From Candidatus Bathycorpusculum acetigenes (GTDB lineage Archaea > Thermoproteota > Bathyarchaeia > Bathyarchaeales > Bathycorpusculaceae): a DNA stretch of 64,000 nucleotides. Where the stretch lies: contig WQVG01000002.1 in the NCBI GenBank assembly GCA_009781675.1, positions 81,996 to 145,995 of the forward strand. The letters run 5' to 3'. Positions 1-8,688 of the stretch are shown here, one piece after another (the first letter of the stretch is position 1; every line of letters starts with the position of its first letter). Made by a program: the position numbers and the translations under genes. The notes under the pieces are model-generated. The model was not told where the DNA came from and ran no database searches. It worked only from the letters and a program-made list of their open reading frames with translations.

Positions 1-1987
1 CACCGCATTTCCAACACCTAGTTTCAATCCTTGTTTTGCTGGATTTCCCTTTCGGACTACTATCCCTGACGTTATTGTTCGCGGTAAATTGCGCGCTGGC
101 CCGTTTCAATCCTTGTTTTGCTGGATTTCCCTTTCGGACCAGCATACACAACCTCATACTTAGCGGGTTCAGCCTCGTTTCAATCCTTGTTTTGCTGGAT
201 TTCCCTTTCGGACCTCCGGTTCACTACAAAAATTAGCCAACTTATCCTGTTTCAATCCTTGTTTTGCTGGATTTCCCTTTCGGACCTGTATTCAAGACTC
301 CAAAAACTAACCCAATCTTCAGGGTTTCAATCCTTGTTTTGCTGGATTTCCCTTTCGGACTTCTCAAGATTCCTTTTTGTCACTTTAACTTATGATAGTT
401 TCAATCCTTGTTTTGCTGGATTTCCCTTTCGGACTGACGACGTCGATAATACCAATTCGAAGCTAAAGGTTTCAATCCTTGTTTTGCTGGATTTCCCTTT
501 CGGACTCATACGTCAATACCAAAACTTCCAAAGTTTGCCAGTTTCAATCCTTGTTTTGCTGGATTTCCCTTTCGGACTCCGGTCCTATTCCCGCTGGTAC
601 AAATCTTGCCGCTGGTACTACTTGGACGTTTCAATCCTTGTTTTGCTGGATTTCCCTTTCGGACTAGGGTTAATTCTGCGGCGCCTAAAGTTGTACATTT
701 CATGGGTTTCAATCCTTGTTTTGCTGGATTTCCCTTTCGGACCAAGTTGAACTATAAGTATTATCCTTCCCCTGAAGAGTTTCAATCCTTGTTTTGCTGG
801 ATTTCCCTTTCTGACAAAGACACTCTGGCTAGCATTGGAAATGCCTTTACAGGGTTTCAATCCTTGTTTTGCTGGATTTCCCTTTCGGACTATCCACGTT
901 CAAACGGATTACGTATTTGTTTCGGTAACTGTTTCAATCCTTGTTTTGCTGGATTTCCCTTTCGGACACGTTTAAGTTGGTCAATTAAAATGTCAGCGTT
1001 TTGGTTTCAATCCTTGTTTTGCTGGATTTCCCTTTCGGACTGGTCAACCAGCAATGGCGACAGCGGCTCATTCAAAGAGTTTCAATCCTTGTTTTGCTGG
1101 ATTTCCCTTTCGGACTTACAATACAACCACCAAACACAGCGTCTCCAACAGTTTCAATCCTTGTTTTGCTGGATTTCCCTTTCGGACTATTGTAACGAGA
1201 TAGAACAGATTATACTCACACCGGTTTCAATCCTTGTTTTGCTGGATTTCCCTTTCGGACGAGGCATGACTGTCCTATCATGTATAAGAAACTTGTTTCA
1301 ATCCTTGTTTTGCTGGATTTCCCTTTCGGACTAGCGGCCAGCGCGGCATTGCCAAGAGTCAGGTCCAGAGTTTCAATCCTTGTTTTGCTGGATTTCCCTT
1401 TCGGACTGTAGACGACGAGCACGAAGATTATCATACTGAGGTTTCAATCCTTGTTTTGCTGGATTTCCCTTTCGGACTGGAGCAATCAACAGAGTTAGTG
1501 CGAGGGGGGTTTAGTTTCAATCCTTGTTTTGCTGGATTTCCCTTTCGGACTCTATTAACTACTATACAAAAAAGCATAGATCCGTAGATGTTTCAATCCT
1601 TGTTTTGCTGGATTTCCCTTTCGGACCTGCTTATCAGCGTTCTATGACTCAACTTAAGGAGTTTCAATCCTTGTTTTGCTGGATTTCCCTTTCGGACCAA
1701 GAACCATAGCGGCTAATGCCGCATTCCCGAGAGTGTTTCAATCCTTGTTTTGCTGGATTTCCCTTTCGGACATGGGCACTCCAAGATCGTCCTTTCGAAC
1801 TTCTGTTTCAATCCTTGTTTTGCTGGATTTCCCTTTCGGACCTGGAGGAATATAACTACGCATCGGGCATAACCTCGGTTTCAATCCTTGTTTTGCTGGA
1901 TTTCCCTTTCGGACGCTATTTTCGCCGCCATAACGCGCAAACAACCGGTTGTTTCAATCCTTGTTTTGCTGGATTTCCCTTTCGGAC
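1..1987 (-). CRISPR. Type I-B CRISPR array, 27 repeats, continues past the left edge
   Basis: There are 27 copies of a 37-nt repeat that on the plus strand starts GTTTCAATCC and ends CCCTTTCGGAC. Copies start at 21, 103, 177, 249, 324, 398, 469, 541, 628, 706, 779, 854, 931, 1004, 1079, 1151, 1224, 1295, 1370, 1441, 1514, 1590, 1661, 1735, 1805, 1878 and 1951. The 26 complete spacers are 33 to 50 nt long. On the minus strand the repeat ends in ATTGAAAC, the usual 3' end of type I-A/I-B/III repeats, so the array is read leftward from the leader at 1988-2151 and the newest spacers are near 1950. The repeats are essentially identical; the copy at 779-815 carries CTGAC instead of CGGAC at its plus-strand end. 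The first 20 nt are the end of another spacer, so older units lie outside the window. The short plus-strand ORFs here are artefacts of the repeat. Confidence 0.99.
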
Positions 1988-2151
1988 AGCCACATTTTTG
2001 TTGGTTATTTTACATTTTAAGGCCGTTTATCAGGCGCTTTTAGGGATAAATATTGTTGTCTTTCGTTTATTGGTCCCTTTATAAGGATAGACCCTTAATT
2101 CCTATTTAGCTAATAATTAAATCTATTGTAAATATGTTTTATGTTTTCAGC
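1988..2151 (-). promoter_or_regulatory. CRISPR leader
   Basis: This is an AT-rich non-coding stretch between the cas4 stop and the first (leader-proximal) repeat. It lies upstream of the array in the inferred direction of transcription. A TATA-like CTTATAAAGG is seen on the minus strand around 2077-2086, about 90 nt before the first repeat, and could start the pre-crRNA. That the leader lies between the cas genes and the array, both on the minus strand, is seen directly. The promoter assignment is inference. Confidence 0.7.
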
Positions 2152-2691
2152 TTATGGACAAATTTTTCGGTAGCAACAGTTTGGGCAACGGTTATCACGT
2201 TTTGAATATGGCATATCACCTGAAATTATTGTGTGGTTTGTTTTTTGGAGCATACGTAAGGCAATTTGTTTAATTTTTTCATTAATGTATACAGGCACTT
2301 CTACTCTTTCCGTTTTATTAAAAACTACAATCGCCTTGTTGACCTTTTTTCCGGTGTTTTCTTCTGCTAAAATAGCCAGTAACCCGAGTTGAGTTTTTAT
2401 TGTCGGACCTATTAGAATATAATCAGAATATTTACGTTCTATTATCAGAATTTCTTTATCTGTCTCTATAGCTTCGTCAATTTTCCCTGAGAACGAATAT
2501 TTTCTTGAGTAAAGGAGCCGTTCTGTCTGCTTGATACCGTCTAAGTGGTTTATTTTGTAGTTTTTGTTAGTGGTTGAATATCTGCTGTGAAAAGCGCGAC
2601 CAGATTGAACAGTACCGCGTTTGTCTTCTCTTTGCTCTATACCGAGCACTAACTGAAAGTAGGTGAATCTTGGACAGAATGCATGTTCCAC
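2152..2691 (-). CDS. cas4: CRISPR-associated Cas4 exonuclease
   Basis: Cas4 is a PD-(D/E)xK, iron-sulfur nuclease that trims prespacers and helps select the PAM during spacer acquisition. The protein shows the N-terminal Cys (FCPR), the central nuclease core with a GKIDEA Asp and an IIERKYS Glu/Lys pair, and the C-terminal cluster CPNCCYRKIC that completes the 4Fe-4S site. The only standard start is the GTG at 2691. The conserved family N-terminus (ITVTNAVEH) is encoded in frame upstream of it, and the only start-like codons before the upstream stop are CTG at 2721 and ATT codons. CTG overlaps the cas2 stop and follows GGAGAG by 9 nt, so the true protein probably starts there. It is last in the cas operon, directly before the leader. 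Confidence 0.93.
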   Translation of the reverse strand: MEHAFCPRFTYFQLVLGIEQREDKRGTVQSGRAFHSRYSTTNKNYKINHLDGIKQTERLLYSRKYSFSGKIDEAIETDKEILIIERKYSDYILIGPTIKTQLGLLAILAEENTGKKVNKAIVVFNKTERVEVPVYINEKIKQIALRMLQKTNHTIISGDMPYSKRDNRCPNCCYRKICP

Positions 2692-2717
2692 TGCATTTGT
2701 TACAGTAATGCACTTAC

Positions 2718-3014
2718 TCAGAGAACCATACTCTCCAATTCATTAGTTACATATTCTTTGTCAAATCCGTGACCGATAATAGTAACTTTTCCAAAGCAGT
2801 TCTGGCATGCTAAAATAAGATATACCGATTCAGTTTCCTCTGTTATCCGTTTGAGATTTTCTATTAGGTCTTTTTTCTGTTGGGAAGATAAAGAACCACA
2901 GAAAACACTCTTCTGTATACGAACAAATCCTATGTTTTTTAGTGTCTGAATGGTATGTGTTCGGGTTTTGTTGTCAGAAATGTCGTAAACGGCATAGTAC
3001 ATGTTTTTCTTCAC
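2718..3014 (-). CDS. cas2: CRISPR-associated Cas2
   Basis: Cas2 is the small structural partner of Cas1 in the spacer integrase; some members also show nuclease activity. The 98-aa length and ferredoxin-like fold fit the family. The N-terminal strand YYAVYDIS carries the conserved Asp and is followed by a basic helix (NKTRTHTIQTLKNIGF) and the KSVFCG segment. The gene begins with GTG two bases after the cas1 stop; an ATG four codons inside (MYYAVYD) is an equally possible start. Its end overlaps the probable true start of cas4. Order and spacing show a single cas6-cas1-cas2-cas4 transcript segment. Confidence 0.96.
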   Translation of the reverse strand: MKKNMYYAVYDISDNKTRTHTIQTLKNIGFVRIQKSVFCGSLSSQQKKDLIENLKRITEETESVYLILACQNCFGKVTIIGHGFDKEYVTNELESMVL

Positions 3015-3016
3015 AT

Positions 3017-3970
3017 TCAGGTCTCCTTTACGAATATAGCCATTATTTTTCTGCAGTAAAGCCAGCTTTCTTTTTCTACAGTATCAGATGCATCCTGCAT
3101 GTATGCGGTAATCACCGCTTTTCGTCCTTCTTTAGATAGGAAAACACCTAACGGTGCATCATCGGAAGACATGAACCAAGAGTCTTTAACTTGTTTTTTT
3201 GTAAACAATTTCACTACAATACGATCAACTTTAGCCCTAAACAGTTCTATTAGATCAAAAACTAAAGTTGGTTTACCGTAAGAATCAGCATGATATATCC
3301 CCGCATTTGGGTCTAAACCGCTTAGAATAACAATTTTTTCAACACTTGAATAAGTTATGCCATAAATATAATTGATAATTGCATTAAATTTATCCTGAGC
3401 AGGTTGCCTACTTCTTTCTTTGAAAGCATACTTTTTAGGAAGAATCGAGGAGACTGCGGAAAAATACTCAGCGGCCGCAAAGCCTTCAATTCCCAAAAGG
3501 GTCTGCTTAAAAGAATGGACATATTCCAAGTCGGTTAGGCTTTTTAGGGATTTGTTTATGGCGTTTATAGAGTTGTTTATTGTTTCGTTTGGTGTCTTCC
3601 GGTTGCCCTTGAGATCAACGAGGAATTTTCTTTGTGCTCTGAGTTTATGTGTAACAATGTCTTTGGATATTTTAAACGCTGTAGGCGTGTTTTGGTGCAG
3701 ATATTGTTTGCGTCGATACTCAGTTACCCTGCCGGGAGTGCTTACCCAAAATCTTCCAAAGGGTTTGCCAGACCAGTTAGCTAACACAAGTTGAATGTTT
3801 TTTTCTAAACATAGAGCAACCGCTTGGGTGCTAACCAAGGCATTGGCTGTCACTATAATGGCATCAACTTTCTCTGCGGGAATTTCGGTTTTTTCGTTTG
3901 ATACTTGAATGATAAAACAGTCATGGTCTCGTTTTAATGTGCTTCCATGTTCACTTATTTCAATTATCAT
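3017..3970 (-). CDS. cas1: CRISPR-associated Cas1 integrase
   Basis: Cas1 is the metal-dependent integrase that inserts new spacers at the leader end of the array, working as a complex with Cas2. The N-terminal beta domain precedes an alpha-helical catalytic domain. Metal-binding residues are visible: Glu162 in GIEGFAAAEYF, His227 in YHADSYGK and the Asp239/Glu242 pair in VFDLIELFR. The length of 317 aa is usual for type I-B Cas1. The ATG overlaps the cas6 stop as ATGA, so the two are probably translationally coupled. All catalytic residues are intact, so adaptation should be functional, which agrees with the many spacers and near-uniform repeats. Confidence 0.98.
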   Translation of the reverse strand: MIIEISEHGSTLKRDHDCFIIQVSNEKTEIPAEKVDAIIVTANALVSTQAVALCLEKNIQLVLANWSGKPFGRFWVSTPGRVTEYRRKQYLHQNTPTAFKISKDIVTHKLRAQRKFLVDLKGNRKTPNETINNSINAINKSLKSLTDLEYVHSFKQTLLGIEGFAAAEYFSAVSSILPKKYAFKERSRQPAQDKFNAIINYIYGITYSSVEKIVILSGLDPNAGIYHADSYGKPTLVFDLIELFRAKVDRIVVKLFTKKQVKDSWFMSSDDAPLGVFLSKEGRKAVITAYMQDASDTVEKESWLYCRKIMAIFVKET

Positions 3971-4644
3971 AATGTTCGCCTTATAGTGCCAAATCCCTTT
4001 GAAACGCTCTTGCCTAAACCGATAAAATCTGGCAGATCAACATTCAAAAAGAAACGCGCAGTAAATGCTTCAAAAGAATTCCCATGGGCACCCACACAAA
4101 AAGAACTAAAAGATACAATAAAAGATTCAATACGATAATCCACAAAAATACCCAACCCTTTAAGACAACTCAAAGTGTTACCAACTATTATCTTTTCCAA
4201 AAATGCTTTTTGTTCTGTGCCATCACAATATTTAAACTCAGAATAATTAGCCTCATTAAGTGCAAGCCAAGGTGTCACAAAATCATAACAGCAAGACACA
4301 TTACGCACATGCCAAGTTGATAAATCTAATTCTTGACTGTGAACCCTAAAACTGCCAAGCCTTGTTGAAATATTATCTACAACAGACATCTTAGTCATGA
4401 GAATTTTGGCATAATCCTGAAAACCTAAAATCATCAAGTCATCCTTAACCCGTTTATATTGAATCAATGGATAATGATAAGACCGCTCCGAATGATGATG
4501 AAACTCTGCGTCATCAACAAAGAGACTGCCAAGAAATCCGCGAAGTTTAACAGACGAAATATAGTTCTGATCAGGAACATTAAGCTTAACTCTACAAACT
4601 TTAATCACATCCGCACTCTGTTGAACCGCTTTCTCAGTACTCAT
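3967..4644 (-). CDS. cas6: CRISPR repeat endoribonuclease Cas6 (Cas6b type)
   Basis: Cas6 cuts pre-crRNA inside each repeat to leave the 8-nt 5' tag; with this repeat the tag would read ATTGAAAC. The 225-aa protein has the N-terminal half with YHYPLIQYK typical of the Cas6b group and a C-terminal glycine-rich loop, GLGKSVSKGFG near residues 211-221, the hallmark of Cas6 RAMP proteins. The gene overlaps cas3 by 4 bases and cas1 by 4 bases. Its place between cas3 and cas1 is unusual: in most type I-B loci cas6 comes first. Family assignment is firm from the glycine loop and context; the catalytic His was not pinned down. Confidence 0.9.
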   Translation of the reverse strand: MSTEKAVQQSADVIKVCRVKLNVPDQNYISSVKLRGFLGSLFVDDAEFHHHSERSYHYPLIQYKRVKDDLMILGFQDYAKILMTKMSVVDNISTRLGSFRVHSQELDLSTWHVRNVSCCYDFVTPWLALNEANYSEFKYCDGTEQKAFLEKIIVGNTLSCLKGLGIFVDYRIESFIVSFSSFCVGAHGNSFEAFTARFFLNVDLPDFIGLGKSVSKGFGTIRRTL

Positions 4645-6893
4645 TCATTTTTCACCCATTTATCCAATCCTATTTTTGGATCGTACACACAGTCAAGAGC
4701 CTCTTTTTTAGGCAATAAAATATTCATATCAAGCAATTCTTCATCAAGCATGGCTTCTAAACCATTAATTTTTTTAAGAGAACGAGGCAACTGAGCCACA
4801 TATCGTGTATAGAGTTTCTGAGTCTTAATTGCATTTGAAGACAAAAACTGTTGCCTGACTTCATCATAGTCTTGGAGTTTGGGCACAAAAAGCGGATCAC
4901 CCAACTGAGAGGGCAAAGCATTCTTTTTAACAAAATCCCAAACAGCATCAAAATTTAGCCCTCGCATCTTACCATCTAGTTCTTTAGATAGGTTTTTGTT
5001 TCTCAAATTTTCAGCTGAGACCGTTTTATAGTAATCAGGTAATGCCGCATAGAGAGCTATTGAGGAATTAAGTTTAGGAATAAGTATTTTGGATTCTTCT
5101 ACTTCAAGTTCACTGTAGGGTTTATAATCAGCGTCAACTCTAAAAACTGTGAGCATCGGATCACTGCATTCACCCTCACGACTAAGGCGCCCCATAGCCT
5201 GCACAATATTATCCAAAGGTGCCAACTCTCTATACATACGACTAAAACTCACATCCACACCAGCCTCTAAAACCTGCGTCGAAACCACCGTTACAGGTTC
5301 CTTACCCTGAAGTTTTTCTTGAATAATATTACGCCTATCACATTTTCGTATACCTGAAGATAAATAATGCACATCAGGTTTGAGTACAGATAATTGTTTA
5401 AAGAAATTCACGGCTTTTCGACGGGTATTAAATAGAAATAAAGTACGCTCATCAACCCCAAGCCGCGCAACTTCGCCGGCGTCTAAAGTATCCCTATATT
5501 CTATTTGTTTTACAGTCATTTGCATATATGTTTCTTCGAACTCTTTGTGAGTTTTCAGTGTGGACAAGTTTTGCAGTTCATCAGGTATAGTAGCACTAAC
5601 CAAAAGTATTTTTGTGTTATATTTTATGGTAAGTGTTTTTAGTAAAGCTATGATGTTTGGGAGTAAAACCTTAGGTATTGTCTGAACTTCATCAATTATC
5701 AGAAAGGAATTTTTAAAGGATAACAATTTTTGCTTATCGGCAGGCCTATTTGAATAGAGCACCATTAGCAACCTTTGAGTTGTAGTGATGATTAATTGTT
5801 TGTTGAAAGATTCACGATCGAAATATTCTTTAGTTTTGAAAAATTCATGGTCCTCAGTGTCTTCAATGTCAACATCGAACATGACACTATGATCCGTTGA
5901 TTGCCTCTTTTCAAGCAGATTACCAGTAAATTCATGATTATAAACTAGCACCTTCTCAGCATCGTCGTGATTAATAACTGAATCAGCGTATTTTGTGCTA
6001 AAGAGCTTGCCTTCGAAATCATCAGTGAGCGCTAGTAGAGGAGAGAAATAAAAAACCCTCTCAAAACGGTGAGTATCTGAAAGTTTATTGACGATATCTA
6101 GAAACAGTTTTGTTTTACCTATACCAGTGGGTGCCTTGAGGATTGCTAGATTATCTTGAAAACTATTTTTTGAGAGGATATATTCTTGGAAATTCATTCT
6201 AACATCGGATAATCGAGAGCATTTTCTTACCAGCACACTTGTGTTAAAATTGATGTTAAAGGCAGGTGATGACCAGTCAAAAAAACTGCCTCGATCAGCT
6301 TGAATAAGAGCTGAGAATACAGAAGAAAAATCCAAAAACTCCAAAACACAATCACCCTCAGCAATAAAATCCATTTCACTTTGGGGTATTTTCTTAAACC
6401 TACGTAAACATTTATCCCAAGCTAAACCTTTGAATTCTTCACGGTCACTAACCATCTGGCTAAAACGTTGCAAGTTGTCATAGGTACCATTATGACTTTT
6501 TTCAAAACATAACCCTGACTTATCAATGTATTCTAGGCTTTTAGTGAACTGGACAAGTTTTGAGTGATGCCCCGCCACGGCAAAAAGTGCTTGTTTTTGG
6601 GAACGTTTGGATAAAGTTGCGATATTAAGTAGCGTATTAACTGCTAAGGCTGAAAAAATTGCATGCGCCCTAATATAGTCACGATTAATTTGCCCAGTTA
6701 AAAAAAGAAGCTGATAATAGGGGTTAAGTTTACCAATATCATGAAGCAAACCAGCATAAAATGCAGCATCGTCCAAACCCAAACTTATAGTTAACTCTCG
6801 GGCTATTTGAGCCGTTTTTAGAGAATGCTCAAGCAACCCTGAGTTATTCATAGAATTCTTGGGGCGGGCCCAAAATTCAGATTCATTGATCAT
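4641..6893 (-). CDS. cas3: CRISPR-associated helicase-nuclease Cas3 (HD plus DEAD fusion)
   Basis: Cas3 is recruited by Cascade to unwind and degrade target DNA. Residues 1-210 form the HD nuclease: His23, the His51-Asp52 pair, His77, His109-His110 and Asp200. The helicase follows: Walker A APTGIGKT at 254-261, DEVQ near residue 400, LVSATIP, the motif V segment VSTQVLEAGVDVSF and QAMGRLSREG. The 750-aa length is normal for a fused HD-Cas3. I chose the ATG at 6893 because GGAG lies about 10 nt before it; a start 27 bases earlier would overlap cas5 more and add MSLLVGDLN. The stop overlaps cas6 by 4 bases. All motifs are intact, so interference is predicted to be active. Confidence 0.97.
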   Translation of the reverse strand: MINESEFWARPKNSMNNSGLLEHSLKTAQIARELTISLGLDDAAFYAGLLHDIGKLNPYYQLLFLTGQINRDYIRAHAIFSALAVNTLLNIATLSKRSQKQALFAVAGHHSKLVQFTKSLEYIDKSGLCFEKSHNGTYDNLQRFSQMVSDREEFKGLAWDKCLRRFKKIPQSEMDFIAEGDCVLEFLDFSSVFSALIQADRGSFFDWSSPAFNINFNTSVLVRKCSRLSDVRMNFQEYILSKNSFQDNLAILKAPTGIGKTKLFLDIVNKLSDTHRFERVFYFSPLLALTDDFEGKLFSTKYADSVINHDDAEKVLVYNHEFTGNLLEKRQSTDHSVMFDVDIEDTEDHEFFKTKEYFDRESFNKQLIITTTQRLLMVLYSNRPADKQKLLSFKNSFLIIDEVQTIPKVLLPNIIALLKTLTIKYNTKILLVSATIPDELQNLSTLKTHKEFEETYMQMTVKQIEYRDTLDAGEVARLGVDERTLFLFNTRRKAVNFFKQLSVLKPDVHYLSSGIRKCDRRNIIQEKLQGKEPVTVVSTQVLEAGVDVSFSRMYRELAPLDNIVQAMGRLSREGECSDPMLTVFRVDADYKPYSELEVEESKILIPKLNSSIALYAALPDYYKTVSAENLRNKNLSKELDGKMRGLNFDAVWDFVKKNALPSQLGDPLFVPKLQDYDEVRQQFLSSNAIKTQKLYTRYVAQLPRSLKKINGLEAMLDEELLDMNILLPKKEALDCVYDPKIGLDKWVKNE

Positions 6894-6907
6894 ATTTAAG
6901 TCTCCAA

Positions 6908-7675
6908 CTAGAAGAGACACAAAACTTGATTTGAACCATCTATAGAGTAAAATTTGGTCAGGGATAGAGGGGAGTCATAATTTGTAATGTACAAAACAGA
7001 AGTTTTACCGTTTTCAGGAATGGGGATATAGTGACGCAGTACTGCCCTCTTTAATGAGCCTTCGGCAACATAAAGATGCAAATGCCGCTCAACCAATACC
7101 TTAGCTGGAAAATCAGGATGCTTGGCAAAATCGATTCCAGATTTGCTATCCTTTGACTCCATGACTTCATCTAAAACCACAGTAGAAACAAGCGTGTCTT
7201 CAGGATCAACCGTTTTAACACTGGAGATTTCTCTAGATCGTTGAATTCTTGCGGGACAATATGCATGTCCAAGCATCGGTGAGAACACAAAGTTGTTAGT
7301 CTTTAGTTTATCAATCAAGATTTGGTTTACTTCATCAGTTGACTTTACATAGATTGTGTATTTGGGATTGATGAGTAGTTCAGTTTTGTAGGGTTTAGTT
7401 TTGTCTTCTTTAAGTGAGCGATGGTTTGTGAAAAAGGTACATTTGGAGGTTTGGTTGTTAACTTGAATTCCTACAGTAGTCTTCTCTAGCAGATCAAGAT
7501 AACCTTCACTGTATAGGCGGTCAAATGAGTTTGATCGTTTGATTCCAAGCAGAGCACCTAACAGGCCTATCAGAGCACTTTTAGACGGTATGACAGTTAC
7601 TGTCTGGTTGGTTGTCACTGATGGGTCTTTGAAGGCTGCAAAGTCTCCTTCAAGGTCGAAGGAGACTATACTCAA
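6908..7675 (-). CDS. cas5: CRISPR-associated Cas5 (type I-B)
   Basis: Cas5 caps the 5' handle of the crRNA in the Cascade complex and contacts the large subunit. The 255-aa protein starts with the RAMP ferredoxin-like strand SFDLEGDFAAFKDP, then the signature PSKSALIGLLGALLGI that is typical of Cas5b/Cas5h proteins. The ATG overlaps the cas7 stop by 4 bases, so Cas7 and Cas5 are made together. The next gene, cas3, follows after a 14-base gap. Confidence 0.95.
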   Translation of the reverse strand: MSIVSFDLEGDFAAFKDPSVTTNQTVTVIPSKSALIGLLGALLGIKRSNSFDRLYSEGYLDLLEKTTVGIQVNNQTSKCTFFTNHRSLKEDKTKPYKTELLINPKYTIYVKSTDEVNQILIDKLKTNNFVFSPMLGHAYCPARIQRSREISSVKTVDPEDTLVSTVVLDEVMESKDSKSGIDFAKHPDFPAKVLVERHLHLYVAEGSLKRAVLRHYIPIPENGKTSVLYITNYDSPLSLTKFYSIDGSNQVLCLF

Positions 7676-8679
7676 CTATTGGCCACCTCAACAGGCTCTT
7701 CTGTTCTGATCAACTCGACCTGGATACCAAGTGCTTTAATGTCTGCCTCGAGTTGCTGGGTATCTTTGAGCAGATCTTTACAGGATGCTAAGCGTATTTT
7801 TTTGACTTTCTCCTTACGGGTTTTGAGTGCCTCAAGCAACTTTGTGAATTTTAGGGGGGATGCTGTTAAGCTACTGGCTTTGCCTTTGAGTGCTGAATCT
7901 TCTTCCACCAAGATGGGCAAGTCATTATAGATGGATCCGTCATAGGTTACCTCCAAAAGAAATACACTCCTCTGAGGGAATTTGGATCGGGTGATTAAAG
8001 CATTAGTTCCCTCCCAAAGGCTGGGAAGCAACTTACTCTCTGCGTTATTAAAGCTCTCCACGACATCAGCGTCTTCTAAGTAACCCCCAAGGTTGGTTGG
8101 ATTAATGGCACCCTGTATCTTAATCAGAGCGTAATCTATTGAATAGAATTTCCCAAATGTGCTGAATTGTTTTTGCCCTTCATCATCTGACGAGTCACCC
8201 TTTTTCTCTTTACCTACAAACCGACCTGAGATCATAGGGTTCAAAACTTGTACTTGATTAACACTTCGACCTATGGCAAACTGTACTGGACCAGTTAACT
8301 TGTGGGAACTTCCTCCGCCACCTTTATCTGATCGGATAGTAACTAAGCCCCCAAATAACGGAACATCAAAAGTTTTAACAGCTAAACCCTTTATGGCATC
8401 ATTAAAGTTGTTACCAAGAATTTCTTTAGCTCTCTTATCGGCCGTAACCGGTGTGCCTTCGTCTCCAAAGTCGACAAATAATTTGACATTATATCTATTT
8501 TTTGCATAGTCACGGATTGTCCGTTTAATTCGCACATCAGTAACAATTATAGTTCCATCAGACATCAAACGGGGTTGATTTTCAAAGCCTGGGTCACCAT
8601 TTGGGTTCTGTCTAGATTCATAATAGAATAATAATTCTTTTTTGAATTTTTTTAATTCAGGTTGCTTATTTGCTGTCAT
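7672..8679 (-). CDS. cas7: CRISPR-associated Cas7 backbone (Csh2 family)
   Basis: Cas7 forms the multi-copy backbone that wraps the crRNA in type I-B Cascade. The N-terminal block FYYESRQNPNGDP followed by DGTIIVTDVRIKRTIRD is the Csh2/Cas7b signature. A glycine-rich internal loop (DKGGGGSSHKLTGPVQ) precedes the segment GRSVNQVQVLNPMISGRF. I chose the ATG at 8679 because AGGTGA sits 7 nt upstream; a GTG three codons earlier overlaps that Shine-Dalgarno. With this start the protein has 335 aa. The cas8b stop lies 9 bases upstream of the start and cas5 overlaps the end by 4 bases. Confidence 0.96.
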   Translation of the reverse strand: MTANKQPELKKFKKELLFYYESRQNPNGDPGFENQPRLMSDGTIIVTDVRIKRTIRDYAKNRYNVKLFVDFGDEGTPVTADKRAKEILGNNFNDAIKGLAVKTFDVPLFGGLVTIRSDKGGGGSSHKLTGPVQFAIGRSVNQVQVLNPMISGRFVGKEKKGDSSDDEGQKQFSTFGKFYSIDYALIKIQGAINPTNLGGYLEDADVVESFNNAESKLLPSLWEGTNALITRSKFPQRSVFLLEVTYDGSIYNDLPILVEEDSALKGKASSLTASPLKFTKLLEALKTRKEKVKKIRLASCKDLLKDTQQLEADIKALGIQVELIRTEEPVEVANS

Positions 8680-8688
8680 ATTTGTCAC

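Noticed and set aside
36..2084. Overlapping ORFs of up to 242 aa in the first 2 kb that repeat a short peptide many times
   Set aside because: They are translations of the CRISPR repeat and spacers; the repeat is free of stops in several frames.
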